In this document: positions 43,994 through 55,330 of the stretch, piece by piece
How positions within the stretch are numbered: the first letter of the stretch is position 1
Layout: the number at the start of each line of letters is the position of its first letter
Assembly: GCA_946811185.2 (NCBI GenBank)
Contig: OX328112.1
Location: 17,155,215 to 17,219,214, forward strand
Source: Hippopus hippopus
Lineage: Eukaryota; Mollusca; Bivalvia; Cardiida; Cardiidae
Direction of reading: 5' to 3'
DNA: 64,000 nucleotides
Notes under the pieces: model-generated
The model's database searches: none
Told to the model about the DNA's origin: nothing
Seen by the model: the letters and a program-made list of their open reading frames with translations, nothing else
Program-made: the position numbers and the translations under genes

Positions 43994-44335
43994 TCGGTGT
44001 AGCTGAATGTGCTGACTTTTGACCTACTTTTTGGTATTGATGACAAATGAATAAATAGACATTTGTGATTAGTAAAAAATGTAGACATGTTTATTTTAAG
44101 GGCCCCTGCCTATTTGTTGATAAATTTACGGTGTCTATCTTTTTTGAAGATAATTCTTGTTCCCCCTCAAGTTGAAATAAGTTTGAAGCAAGCATGAATT
44201 ACGAATGCACCAAAGAACTTGCTCTCACCACAAAGCCTAAACCCAGTATGCAGTTTTGTAAACACCGATCAGGCCGCTGCAGAAAAGCAGATAAAACTTA
44301 TAAGGCGGGATGGGTAAGAAAACTTTTGAAAATTT
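43994..44335. other. no gene seen
   Basis: Contains a GGGCCCCTGCCTATTTG block like those at 61.1 and 62.0 kb; otherwise unique. Confidence 0.35.
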
Positions 44336-44540
44336 GATACCTAGGCTGCTATAAGAGCGACTCACTGACCTTTTGCGGACAGTGTAGATCAAGATCAGAC
44401 TGCACAGAACGTGCACACTGATCTTGGATCTACACTGTCCGATAAGGAGATCCTCCCAAAAAAAGTTTGAAATAGCATTATTCGGGTTTTTACCATCGGT
44501 TTGAAAATTTCTTTTAACTTATCTAGCTGGATAAGGGTCG
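44336..44540 (+). mobile_element. family B element, second subfamily
   Basis: CCTAGGCTGCTATAAGAGCG, core 44378-44440, GATAAGGAGATCCTCCC and the right end GCTGGATAAGGGT. Confidence 0.8.
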
Positions 44541-44834
44541 AGAAATTGCTAATACAGAGTAATATGGTAAGTTTTCGCGGTATTTACAAGTGCCTAATAC
44601 TACAGAGAAATTTAAAGATGCCTGTATGGGTAAAAGGGATGAAAGGTTTAAGTTGTTTTAGAAACGAAGGAGTTCTAAGATTTTAAGACAACAAATGCAA
44701 AAGACTTCTTCTTACCAATGGGTAAAGGTTTGATACTTTCAAGCGCGGTCTTAAGTTTAAACTCTGCTTGTCCACGGGCTAGTTGTTAAGCTTAGAAATA
44801 GACAATAATGTGGCAAAATGTACCCGCGAATTAA

Positions 44835-45217
44835 TTAACTCTTTACCTGACAACAAAATTTTAGACCAGACCAAATTGGAATCATTTGCAGACGACAAAA
44901 TAAATGCGACTGAACGATTTAAATTTGCTTTGGAATGGTAGAAAATATTGTGGGAGAAGGAGAAAATGCTGGTAACCAGCATTTTCTTCTTTTCCTACAA
45001 TGTTTTCAATAGACTCCTTTTTCAGGGTCGTTGAAACTCGGAATTGTAGGGTTAAGGGTTGTGCAGTAGGTAGTGGACGGCGTAGATCCAAGTCAATGGT
45101 TCATTTTCACTGTCTTTTAAGATTATTCTTAGACTTATTCTCAGGAATTTTCTACAATGTTTTCAACAGATTTCTTTCTCAGGGTCTTTAAAAGTCGGAA
45201 GTGTGTGGTGAAGTTTG
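44835..45217 (-). mobile_element. family A copy 44835-45061 and a right end 45140-45217
   Basis: TTAACTCTTTACCTGACAAC, full hairpin with GGGAGAAGGAGAAAATGCTGG, right GGGTTAAGGGTT. The extra right end has GTGTGGTGAAG; the DNA between them resembles one arm of family H. Confidence 0.8.
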
Positions 45218-45349
45218 GTAATGATTGGTACGGCTCATGTTATGAACTCTCTTTGCACGCAGCGTATATTTGCAAATAAGTTATACTGGTACAGGGTGCT
45301 ATATCATTCAGGTGTAGATAAAATCTGTTCTAGTCAGTTATCTCTGCTC

Positions 45350-45428
45350 AGGGCGGATCAGTTATGAAGTGGTAAAACACAGGACTACCATTCCAAAGGT
45401 CGCAGGTTCAATTCACGCGCTGGGCTTA
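45350..45428 (+). repeat. tRNA-like SINE head
   Basis: GTTATGAAGTGGTAAAAC and CGCAGGTTCAATTCACGCG sit at A/B-box spacing, but the flanks do not pair as a cloverleaf. Confidence 0.5.
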
Positions 45429-45579
45429 GATCTTTCTGAAATACTGTGTTTTCCATCTAACCATAAGTGCACAAGTAAATAACCGAGCTATATAGGATCT
45501 GACATGAGAACACATAAAAGAACCATTGGGTCTATTCGAAAGAAAAACCATAGTCTTATTCTTGGACTTCCTTGTTGTA

Positions 45580-45895
45580 TGGCCGAGTCACGGTAGCTCA
45601 TTCGGTGGCGTGCAGGACTTGAGAACAGGGGGTCGTGGGTTCGATCCCTGACTCGGCCAATTTCTTTCCGAGAGTTGATGATAGTCATTGCGACAGGATT
45701 CATTACTCTCCCACCGCTGACCATTGTTTCGACAATGGTTATGTGGGAAAACGGCCAGTGGCTTGGAAAGAATATTGTGCGGAGTACTGGTAAAAGAGAC
45801 TCCAAAAAAGCATGGATAGGTGCACTGGCCGAAGCGATATAACTGAAATAATGTTGAAAACGGAGTTAAACACCACACAATCAATCAATCAATCC
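45580..45895 (+). mobile_element. SINE (family S2), well preserved
   Basis: Head GCCGAGTCACGGTAGCTC (A box) and GGGTTCGATCCCTGACTCGG (B box); body AGTGGCTTGGAAAGAATATTG; tail CTGAAATAATGTTGAAAACGG followed by (CAAT)n. Confidence 0.88.
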
Positions 45896-46027
45896 TTGTT
45901 GTATCATTCTGTCACTCAAGATTTTCTTTCTGTCTTACCCACCTTTGATAAGTTGTCTGTAAAAAGTTTTAATTTTGAGTTGTCTGAAACCTTGTCGTCT
46001 GAGTTAATCTTTATCCCGCTAAATAAC

Positions 46028-46215
46028 TGAAATAAAATTTTCAATTCGATAGTAAAAACCCAAATATTGCTTTTTCAAAGCTATCTTTTGGGGAATAATT
46101 TCTCCGTATCGGACAGTGTAGATCCAAGATCAGACTGCACGTTCTGTGCAGTCTGATCTTGATCTACACTGTCCGCAAAAGGTCAGTGAGTCGCGCTTAG
46201 CAGTCTAGGGGTTAA
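46028..46215 (-). mobile_element. family B element, second subfamily
   Basis: Inverted relative to 41950: ends GTCGCGCTTAGCAGTCTAGG then GGTTAA. Core GATCAGACTGCACGTTCTGTG is near perfect. Confidence 0.82.
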
Positions 46216-46394
46216 GTTAGAATCATACAGTAGAAGGACCATCCTATTTTGAAAAGGGTGCAAAGTAATCATCGTCATCATCGCTGTTGTTGTTGTTAAG
46301 TCTCCGAGCGCTAGATAAATTTATCATTGACCAAACGACAAAAACTGAGACTTGTTCATGAATTGTATCGTACGCCTTGAATCTAAATTGCCAA

Positions 46395-46775
46395 CTTAAA
46401 GTCCCTATAGCTGCCAAAAGTAAACAATGCGGATGTTGAAATGTATTTAGATTTAAATCATACCATTTCAAAGCATGGATATTATTGTGAGGATCGCAAT
46501 CTGCTATTGCTTGGTTGATCCAAGTGTAGTCACTGGCAGAAGAATGGATTTTAAAACTATGTCAAAAGTTGCCAAGTCCCTCTATATTTTATTTACTTTA
46601 TACCAGGTTTTATAGTTCATTTTCCTATCCGCAACTAACACTTAGAACGACGATACATTAACGGAATGTCATCTTCAAAATTTAATTCCATACTTTAAAA
46701 TGGTATGATTAATATTTAGATGCATTTTTTAAATAACACCCCATTGTTTACTTTTGGCTGCTACTGGAACTTTAA
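46395..46775. mobile_element. foldback element (arms about 75 bp) around a family G copy
   Basis: The left arm GCTGCCAAAAGTAAACAATG (about 46410) pairs with CATTGTTTACTTTTGGCTGC (about 46743). The space between holds 46499-46657, whose own ends (TTGATCCAAGTGTAGTCAC / GCAACTAACACTTAGAACG) match family G at 60178 and 61393. Confidence 0.65.
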
Positions 46776-47020
46776 ATTCCATCTTTAATATTCATCGTTC
46801 TGCAAGTGACTGGAACTTTTACAGACCATATTGTAACATATAATTATCTAAATAATAATAATATCCATATTTCTAAATGGTATGGATTAAATTTGCCTGC
46901 AGTTTGACCCCTTAAGTGTTCACTTTTTGTCATTGGTGGGCCTTAAATAAATTTGACTTTTCTTTTCAAAGTCTAAATGTAGATTTCCATGACAACTGAG
47001 GATGACTTCTGGTCATTAGT

Positions 47021-47206
47021 AACTCTTTACCAAAAGCCCAATTTGAACGCATTTGCAGACGACAAATAAACTGTGCTCATGTGATAAAATTTTGTCCGCC
47101 AGAGAGAAGAAAACTGGTTACCAGCATTTTCTCCTGTTTCCACAATGTTTACGAAAGACTTTTTTTTCAAGGTCGCTGGAACACGGGATTGTAGGGTAAA
47201 GGGTTG
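47021..47206 (-). mobile_element. family A copy with shortened core
   Basis: TAACTCTTTACCAAAAGCCC, TTTGCAGACGACAAAT, then GAAAACTGGTTACCAGC with one full arm, and GGGTAAAGGGTTG. Confidence 0.75.
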
Positions 47207-47231
47207 GGTATTGGGTAGCGGATAGCGTAGA

Positions 47232-47400
47232 ACCACGACAATGGTTCGTGTTCTTAAGAACGTTTTTAGTCTTCAAGAAGTTTCTAAATTTGAAAATAAC
47301 ACAACTTCTGATAGGCTGCAAACCAAACTGTTTAACCAATCAGAAAGTACGTTACTTTCTAAATCTAGAATTAGACAAAGAACGCAATTAAGGTTGGTTG
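47232..47400. mobile_element. family H palindrome
   Basis: GTTCTTAAGAACG near the left end, central GGCTGCAAACCAAACTGTTT and AACCAATCAGAAAGTACG, right end AAGGTTGGTTG. Confidence 0.65.
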
Positions 47401-47574
47401 CTAAATACCTTACCCGATTAAACGTTCTGTGAAGTGCGATCTTGATCTTTGCCGGTCGCAATAACTTGTGTAGTCGCCGTTGGCAACAAAAGAATCAGAG
47501 TGAAATATAATACAAAATGAAAAATATACATATTCTGTCGTGGAAAAAAGGACCGACACTAATTTTCTGGACTG

Positions 47575-47905
47575 TTTTGAATTGATTGATTGATTGATTG
47601 ATTGATCGTTCAATTGATCGATCGATCGATCGATTGATTGATTGGTGTTTAACGCCGTTTTCAACACTATTTTAGTTAAAATACGATTGCGCCTATCTAT
47701 GCTTTCCTGGAGTTTCTCTTATCAGTACTTCGCACAGTATTCTTCCCAAGCCGCTGGCTGCTTTCCCACATAACCATCGTCGAAACAATAATCATTGATG
47801 AGACAGGCCGAATGAATCCTATCGCAATGATTATCATCCATCTTTGGAAAGAAATTGGCCAAGCTGGGGTTTCGAACTAGCGACTCCCTGGTCTCAAGCT
47901 GGACT
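47575..47905 (-). mobile_element. SINE (family S2) with (GATT)n/(GATC)n tail
   Basis: The tail 47580-47643 is GATTGATTGATT then GATCGATCGATC, followed by GGTGTTTAACGCCGTTTTCAA and GCCTATCTATGCTTTCCTGG, and the head near GAAATTGGCCAAGCTGGGG. Confidence 0.8.
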
Positions 47906-47934
47906 GTTCTGAAGGGTATTATACAACAGACTAT

Positions 47935-48000
47935 CAGACAGTTTAGATCAAAGATAAAACTGTATGTTTTTTAGTAGTCTGATCTTGATCTTCACTGGCC
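47935..48000. repeat. family B core
   Basis: GACAGTTTAGATCAAAGATAA and TAGTCTGATCTTGATCTTCAC, with mismatches. Confidence 0.65.
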
Positions 48001-48043
48001 ACAAAGGCACATATATAGGTGCCCAATAGACCGAGTGGCTTAT

Positions 48044-48274
48044 CCTTCAACAATCAATCCTCTGTTTTGACGATCCTCCATAGAAGAAAAAGGCTTTTGA
48101 AAACATTGTAGGAAAAGAGAAAAATGCTGGTAATCAACATTTTCTTCTTTTCCCACATTGTTTTCTACTCTTTCAAAGACCAATTCCCTCCTCTTAAAGA
48201 CCTTTATTTATCGTCTGCAAATACTTTCAATTCGGATAAATCTAATTTTTTTTTTCGTCTGGTAAAAGAGTTGA
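48044..48274 (+). mobile_element. family A copy
   Basis: CCTTCAACAATCAATCCTCTG to TCTGGTAAAAGAGTTG; the core arms GGAAAAGAGAAAAATGCTGG and TTTTCTTCTTTTCCCAC are mismatched. Confidence 0.7.
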
Positions 48275-48499
48275 TAAGGCAAAGGAAGGACAGAGAAATG
48301 CGAGCGTATTGATCGGCTACAAACGGCATACATTCTATCTACCGAATTACGAACGGCGAGCGCCATTCTGCACAAAAAACCTTCCTGCATATCTTAGAAC
48401 TCTCGTCTGCCTACCGTTCCTTCGATCAATTAATACTACATTGTGTAATTATTGAAGCGCGAGGCACGCGCGAGTACTACACCCACTAGATAGCCGACT

Positions 48500-50757
48500 C
48501 GAGCGCAGTTCTGGCGATCTACCGGGAAAATTAATGTAATTTATTCACGATACAAGACTCTTGGAGCCACCCGTGAAGGGAAATGGAATCCGCCGACAAT
48601 CGGCATACTTCTATCTTTATTGAAGGCTCAAAGAAAATTCAATATCCTTTGGAATATGGAGAATTCTATCTTATCGATGGATTCCCAATAATCTGGAATA
48701 AGTGAAGAATATCTGTTCTTGTTTTGACAGAATTTTTTTTTTGTGTGTGTTTTACGTGTTTGTGTCTCAATAAGGATGAATTTGACAGGAATTCGATCGA
48801 CAGCGTTGGAATATTGAAAGGATGCTTCGAATATCTATGGCTGACGGAAGTGAATATCGCTAAACCAAGTGATCTCTACGTCTTAGAAGAGCTTGTTTGC
48901 ATTTTCTTTTTGAATTGGATATTGAGAAATCTGAAATAAAATGAAATCGCCCGACGTGAGTTTGCTTTTCTGTATCAACACTTCGTAACTGTAAATCTTA
49001 TTTGTTAAAACTGGAGAAATATTTGCTCCAAAATTTATTTCAAAACCATTGCCTTTGGCGAAAGTCATCCTAAGAAATATTCAAAATGGAGGACGGGGGA
49101 TACCCTGAAGCGGTATGACTTTACCGGAAGACGAATTAATGTCGATGTTCTTGAGCCACGGAACGGAAGATCTGATGTTTGATCAGATCTAGTATGAAAA
49201 TATTTGAACTCTACTAGCATGTATCTCAAAGCGTGATTGCTGTTGAATGATAGCACGTATAGTATACGCCATTTGTATCTTCACGTAACTTTTTACTACC
49301 AGAGTGGATTTATACAGGAGTATATAACACTTCTGGACCTTTCTCCGTCATTATTTCCAGCTCAGATCTACCTTCAGGTTCAATTAGCATAACATCTGCC
49401 GGCGTTCTCGAACAATCACCGACAAGTAAACAAAATAGATCTGTTAATGAAATCTACGTGAAGGATCTACCTGTACACGGCTGCATAGATCGGATTTACC
49501 TGGAAAACAGCCACCAGTACTCTACACCTTCACGGATATTAGATAAATACAGCACAATTTCAAAAGTCATAAAGTCTAAATCGTGTTTAGTCGTCCTTGT
49601 GTATTTATGACTGTGTTGTCTCTATGAAGGATGCAGTATCGGACATTCGGTGATATAGTAGGATGAGTTTGATTTCTAAACAGTGAGTAATAAGTGATTG
49701 AAACTTCATTTAAATACTGACAAATACTCAGTCAATACCGGTACTTCACTTCACGTCTTTTTAACACAAATGGCATACAGTATTTAGAGATCAACGAACT
49801 CTTCAATCTTTAATTGTCTGTTTTTGAAACCTAGTAACTAGTTTCTCTGAAATTTTTGACCGATTGAATTCGATATGGATTGTGACTTACCAGTACCCAG
49901 TGCTAACCCTGTACGCAATTGACAAAGAAATTACTAATTGACTGTACAAAACAGTAAAATATTTCAGCTAGGTCGCATTCGGAATAAAAACAGTCCCGTC
50001 TGAAACTTTCCTTTTGACCGTCTACTGAATTTCTAGTAAAGAGTAAGCAGTTTTCTTGCTATCAAACTGTAATACAAATCAGTTTCTGAAACAAATATAA
50101 CTTAACAGTGAGATAAAATGGGACCTTGTTTTAAAGAAGGATGGAGATGTGAGCACTACTTTTGAACCGGAAGTTAATTTTACCACCTGTACTGATACAA
50201 AATGGCCGCGTTTAATGTACATCATTCTGTGTTCATAGATGGTTATTCTTTAATGCCATCGCGCTCTTTTTAATATGCGCCTAGTCGTGACACAGTGATG
50301 GAACTAATCGATATGGAACAGTGTGTCGTGCCATGAGTCACGTGGCACGGGAATTAGGTCTCTGGACGGAGTTGTGAAATTGTAGGTGTCAACGGAATAC
50401 AAGGAATATATTGTAGAGTGTATAAATGAACTTTGTGCAACTTTTGTTCAATAATAATGGTCTGGAATTATGGATCGCTGGTTCATATGCCTTCAGTGAG
50501 AGCCGTTTTATTTTTCATAGCGTGCAAACATGGTATATTAACGATTCAATTGTTGATTATTAAATAGTGTTAATTGTAGATTCGGTAGTATATTTACCGC
50601 TGAGTACCCTTGATGAGCTATTGGGGTTAACTTGCAAAATTCTAACATTGTAACCTCTTCATTTCATGTAAATATACAAGAGATTTACATTATAATTGAT
50701 TTATATCATTCATCACAACACAAGTCCATTTTAAAATTATTTGGAATGATTTATAGT
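48500..50757 (+). other. repeat-poor region upstream of the receptor exon
   Basis: No repeat family of this window is seen here. GAC|gtgagt at about 48953 is a possible splice donor, so a 5' UTR exon of the downstream gene may lie around 48.5-48.95 kb. No open frame is convincing. Confidence 0.25.
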
Positions 50758-50787
50758 TGAACATACAGACGGAATAGACTTTCAGGT

Positions 50788-51617
50788 ATGGAGAGCATCA
50801 CGTTGTTAGTTCGCAGCTGTTGCCTTTTCGTGTTCACGCTAGAGATATTGTTTGTACCTACCATCCAAAGTCTTGATGTTGCTGACGTCAAATTCTCATC
50901 TAAACACAGCATGTCAAGCTACCATGTTCGACCAGAACGTCGCCAAGTTGGCAGAAGGTCTCCGACCTCTGACTCCGATGATAAAAAGAGATTTAAAGTC
51001 GATGAAGAAACCCTAGAACAGATTAGAAACTTGGAGTTCATGAACGCAATTCTTGTGAATGCGAGTTTACGGAAGCTCAGCTGCGATAAAAGTGATTATA
51101 TAACATTAAATCATTCAAACTTTCATTTTAATTCATCTTCGAAGCAACGATTTGAAAAGCAAGCGAAAAACGCCAAGTTGATTGCTGAATATTTGACTAA
51201 CTTGTACAAACATGATAGAAACTTAAAATTTCAGTCTGATTCAGACAATTATATTCCCGCCATAATTGTCTTTCTACGAACTATAGTGGAAGCAGACGAC
51301 ACCATTGTAGGGGGTGGTATTGGTTTTGCCACGAACTACTTTCCGTATATTTATAAAAATGAAGAAGGTGTCACTGGAAAACCTTTTGATATGAGTAGGA
51401 TGTATAATTTTACCGAAGCTGCCATGTATAGGTACTTTGTTAAAAGACCGGTTCTTGTATATGTTTACGATCCTGACAAGGACACTTCCGGTGACGTCAT
51501 TAAAGACGCATTCATTGGTAGGCCTAGTTATGAATGTGAACACCTTAAACGTTGGGTGATCAGCTTATCCTACCCGTTCTATGGTTACAGCCAAACTGGA
51601 TCGGATTTTGTCTTTAA
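50788..51617 (+). CDS. first coding exon of a GPR158/GPR179-like class C orphan receptor (partial)
   Basis: The frame opens with an ATG preceded by in-frame TGA at 50758 and runs 276 codons to a donor AA|gtaagtatg at 51618. Residues 1-28 are a hydrophobic signal peptide. A basic linker follows (RPERRQVGRRSP), then an extracellular region with at least four N-glycosylation sequons (NAS, NHS, NSS, NFT). The segments AKNAKLIAEYLTNLY, FLRTIVEADDTIVGGGIGF and YECEHLKRWVISLSYPFYG follow the order and spacing of the Cache-type ectodomain of GPR158/GPR179 and insect CG31760-type receptors, where a Cys then Trp-x-x-x-Leu-Ser...Tyr-Gly block precedes the EGF-like and 7TM parts. The 7TM exons are not in view, so a GPCR assignment rests on the ectodomain. 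A TTTCAG just before the ATG may be a 3' splice site. Confidence 0.65.
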
Positions 51618-51859
51618 GTAAGTATGTCCACCATTGTATGGTTTTGTGAATGCGAAAATGTTTCCATGTCATAGATTTCGTGAACCAAAGCTACTCTGCT
51701 TTCATTAAATGTTGGTCCTAGATTATAATTTTACCAGTCAACTTGCTTGATATTCTTGGCCGGTCTTGAACGATTATTTTCAACAAATTGAACCTTAGTT
51801 GTCTGTCGAATGCATAGTCCACGTTCTCTAAAGATTCTTTGTTGTTCTGTGACTATTTT

Positions 51860-52011
51860 TATACCCCCGCAAAACGAATGTTTTCGGGGGTATACTGGAA
51901 TCAGCCTGTCTGTCCGTGTGTCCGTCCGTCCGTCCGTCCGTCCGTGTGTCCGTCTGTGTACAAAATACTGTCAAAGCGCTGGCGGGGGTATAAAGTCACA
52001 TTCAGTTCTAG
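51860..52011 (+). mobile_element. family E element, short form
   Basis: The hairpin TATACCCCCGC...GGGGGTATA, a (GTCC)n run (CCGTCCGTCCGTCCGTCC) and GCGCTGGCGGGGGTATAAAG, inside the first intron of the receptor-like gene. Confidence 0.85.
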
Positions 52012-52095
52012 TTGTTGTTGTTGTACCGTCGTCGTCATCAGGATATCTAAAAGCAATTGATTGGAGGTCTTTTTCCACTAGTACTTCTCTGTTGA

Positions 52096-52372
52096 GATTT
52101 GCCCCGCCTGGGTGGCTCAGTGGTGAGCGTGTCGGACTCATGACCTGGTGGTTGTGAGTTCGATACCCGGTGGAGGCGAACTTTCTTTCCGACGTATTTT
52201 CGCCTCTTACCTCTGCTGAAGCATGTGAGAAAAGTAGTCGGTGGCTTTGGAAAGAAAGTTGTGTTAGTACTGGTGTGAGAAAGCCAGGAAACACATGTGC
52301 GTCACCGACCGCCATGATATGACCTTAGCTGTTAAAGTGGCGTTAAACCCCAATACAACCAACCAACCAACT
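52096..52372 (+). mobile_element. SINE (family S3)
   Basis: Head GGGTGGCTCAGTGGTGAGCG and GTGAGTTCGATACCCGG; body GTCGGTGGCTTTGGAAAGAA; tail CAATACAACCAACCAACC. Confidence 0.88.
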
Positions 52373-52591
52373 GTTGAGATTTTTTTCATGGTTTGACTTT
52401 GTAGCTATATTTGCTTATTTTATTCGAAAAGATGTTCCTTGAAGATATTACCTGCCATCTGGAAGGGTGTAAACTCACCAGACAACGTGTGTTGGGGCAA
52501 TATCCAGTCACGACACAAAGACGGATTTTTTACGCCCCTGCATCAAACAGCTTTGACATCACTATGGGAGATACATGTAGTGTAACTGCTT

Positions 52592-52830
52592 AATTAAAGC
52601 ATTTTCTTTTTCCAACAACTTTGTTAAAAGCCCTCCTATGCAAGGTCGTTAAAACTCGGGTTAAAACCCTTGGAGTTTTATCAAACATGAGAAAAAAGAC
52701 TTTTGAAAACATTGTGGGATAAGAGGAAAATCAGACAAATCAATTTTTTGAGCCAAATTTTAATTTTGTCGTCTGCATATGTTTTTAATTTTGACAAGTC
52801 TAAAAATAAATTTGTCGTTTGGTCGGAATT
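52592..52830. mobile_element. two partial family A copies
   Basis: The right end 52592-52674 and a copy 52670-52830 (CATTGTGGGATAAGAGG, TTTTGTCGTCTGCATATG, TTTGTCGTTTGG), without a complete core. Confidence 0.6.
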
Positions 52831-53037
52831 AAGGTTCAAAATTGCTCTCTGTACTTCCAGTACTTTGATCTATACCTTGCTGTATTTTTATCTAAGTGCA
52901 AATGCTATGACATCATAGCTGAGGGTGAGAATGTTCGATGATTGTTCCTCTCCGGGGAATGCTCTCTGTACATAATTATAAAAGACAGTAAAATCGATCG
53001 AAAGGGAATCGTCCATGTATTTCATAGTAAATGCTGT

Positions 53038-53690
53038 ACCAGACGTAAAAACTTGTCGACTTGTCCAAGTTGAAACTCTTTGCGATAAATTACGACAAAT
53101 TACATGTGGCTCAGAAAGCTTGGATTTGTCTTCGAAAGGGTAGAAAAAATAGTGGGCAAAAAATGCTGGTTACCGCCATTTTTCTCCTTTTTCCCCTGCA
53201 ATGTTTTAAGGCTTATTCTTCAGGGTTGTTTGATAGGCCTAAAGGTTCACCTCTTGCTAGACGTCAATTCTAGACTTGTCCATAATGAAAGCATTAATTT
53301 TGCAGAAGACATGTCAGAAATGGCTCAAATGTTCGATTTGTCTTGGAAGGGTAGAAAACATTAAGGGCAAAAGGATGAAATGCTGGATACCAGCATTTTC
53401 TCGTCTTCCTGCAATTTTATCTAAAGCCTTTTTGTTTGGACGTTGTTAACCTCAAAATTACAGACAGCATTTGCTGACGACAAATAAGATGAGACTAAAA
53501 TTGTGCGACATGCATTTGCATGGACTGAAAATATTGTCGGGAAGAAAAAAGAAAAAGAAATGCTGGTTACCAGCATTTTCCCATTTCTCTACAATATTTT
53601 CAAAAGATTACTTCATACAGGACCCTTTTGTAATGTAACCTGCAAAACTAATTGGTTTAGCCAATCAAAAAGTGTGTTTCCTTGAAACGT
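53038..53690 (-). mobile_element. three decayed family A copies (53038-53240, 53262-53452, 53452-53640) and a half family H
   Basis: Cores AAAAAATGCTGGTTACCGCC, AAATGCTGGATACCAGCATT and AAATGCTGGTTACCAGC. The family H half contains TTGGTTTAGCCAATCAAAAAG at about 53650. Confidence 0.65.
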
Positions 53691-53699
53691 AACTATCGC

Positions 53700-53830
53700 C
53701 GAAATATGATCAGCGGTGAGGGAGGAATGAGTCCTGTCTAATGACTATCACCATTCCTCTGAAAGAAATTCGAACCAGCGACCCCTAGTCTTAAGTCCTT
53801 TACGCTACCGCCTGCGCTTCCAGGGCACGG
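53700..53830 (-). mobile_element. SINE head (family S2), partial
   Basis: GGAATGAGTCCTGTCTAATGA, AAATTCGAACCAGCGACC and GTCCTTTACGCTACCGCC, the reverse of an S2 head. Confidence 0.6.
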
Positions 53831-53892
53831 TATTAAAAGGTTAAACTGAACGTGCTGTTGGATTAATAATATTTTACCAGGGTCTGTTATTT

Positions 53893-54044
53893 ACCAATCA
53901 CTCCTAGACTATTTCCAGATGTAGAAAGTAACACACCTGATGATTGGCTAAACCATACGGTTTAGCCAATCAGAAGGTGCGTTACGTTCAAATTTAGACA
54001 GTTCTTGAGAAGAAGACAAAAAATATTCTTAAGAATAGTTGGTG
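53893..54044. mobile_element. family H palindrome
   Basis: The centre TGATTGGCTAAACC/GGTTTAGCCAATCAGA is perfect around ATAC. The outer ends ACCAATCACTCCTAG and AAGAATAGTTGGT are decayed. Confidence 0.75.
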
Positions 54045-54054
54045 AATGCACCCT

Positions 54055-54255
54055 CAGGAAGCTTTCGGAATAACAAGCTGGAAACCTGCTTCGCAAGGCA
54101 AGAGTCGTTCTGAACATTTTTCAACAGTGCTTATGTGGGAAAGCAGCCAGTGAAAGAGTACTGATAAAAGAAATAAAGGTATAGATAGGCGCACTGAACG
54201 CTGCGATATAAGTGAAATAATGTTGAAAACGGTGTAAGACACCAAACAAACAAGC
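54055..54255 (+). mobile_element. SINE body and tail (family S2)
   Basis: CTTATGTGGGAAAGCAGCCAG, GGTATAGATAGGCGCACTG and GTGAAATAATGTTGAAAACGG followed by a CAAA-type tail. Confidence 0.7.
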
Positions 54256-54439
54256 AAAACAAGAGTCGTTAAACACGACGTAAAACACACAAAAAAACGC
54301 TAATCGTATTTACAACTTGGCACAACTTCTACTTGGCTTTGGTCTCGTAAGTGGTTTACAAGTAAACGTTAAACGTTTATGTTATATTTTTAGGAGAAAT
54401 CGGCATCATACCTTTGTCTACGTAGATGCTCATAATATG

Positions 54440-55330
54440 TTCATTGCCTTATGTCAGCAGTAAACGTAATATGAACTTGTCAAAACCTAAATACAAGCGA
54501 CATTTACGTTAAGTTACAGTATTTTATGTTCTATTCCAGCATTTAACCCTACGAATAAGGCAATTTCTCAATTGATATGAACGACAATTACGTGAAGTTA
54601 TCGTACTTTGTGATCTATTAGAGCGTTTAGCTCAATATGAATATGGCGATTCCTCAACAAGAGTGAAATTTTAGTAAATGAACCGTATTTTGTGAGCTGT
54701 TAGAAAATTTATCTCAATATGAATATTGCATTTCCTCAACACGAGCGAATTTTTTGTAAATTTACTGTATTTTGTGAACTGTTAGAGCATTTAAATCTAT
54801 GAATAGGCAAAATCCCGGTACAAATGACATTGTCTTTAAGTTACCGCATTTTTTGAGCTGTAGGAGCATGTCTAAAACGCAATATTAACATAGCAAATCC
54901 TCAATACGAGCTTCATTACGTTATGTTACCGTATTTTGTGAACTTTCAGAGCATTAAAATCAGTGGATAGGCGATTCCACATAACGAGTGATAGTTTCGT
55001 TTAGTTACCGTATTTTGTAAACTATAAGAGCACTTTTAAAACTAGCTCCTTATTAACAAGGCAAATCTTAAATACGAGTGGCATTATTTCTAAGTTACCG
55101 TTTTTTGTGTACTGTTAGAGCATATTTTAATACTCAATATTAACATGGCAAAACCACAATACGAGTGACATTGTTGTAAAGTTACCACATTTTGTGAACT
55201 GTAAGAACATTTTTAAACTCAATATTTTGATAGAATCCTCAATACGAGTGACATTTACGTTAAGTAACCATATTTTGTGAACTGTTAGAGTATTTAACTC
55301 AATACGAGCGACATGAATATTTTGTAGAAT
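54440..55330. repeat. diverged minisatellite, period about 80-90 bp, about 10 units
   Basis: GTTACCGTATTTTGTGAACTG with TTAGAGCATTTAAA, CAATATTAACATGGCAAATCC and AATACGAGTGACATT recurs roughly every 80-90 bp. Units are 70-85 percent alike by eye. Confidence 0.85.

Noticed and set aside
51810..52157. 115-codon plus-strand frame after the receptor exon
   Set aside because: It is a translation of the family E (GTCC)n region and a SINE head, lying beyond a good splice donor.
52096..52175. tRNA gene with CAT anticodon
   Set aside because: It is followed by the S3 SINE body and tail shared with 28960-29230, and acceptor pairing is poor.
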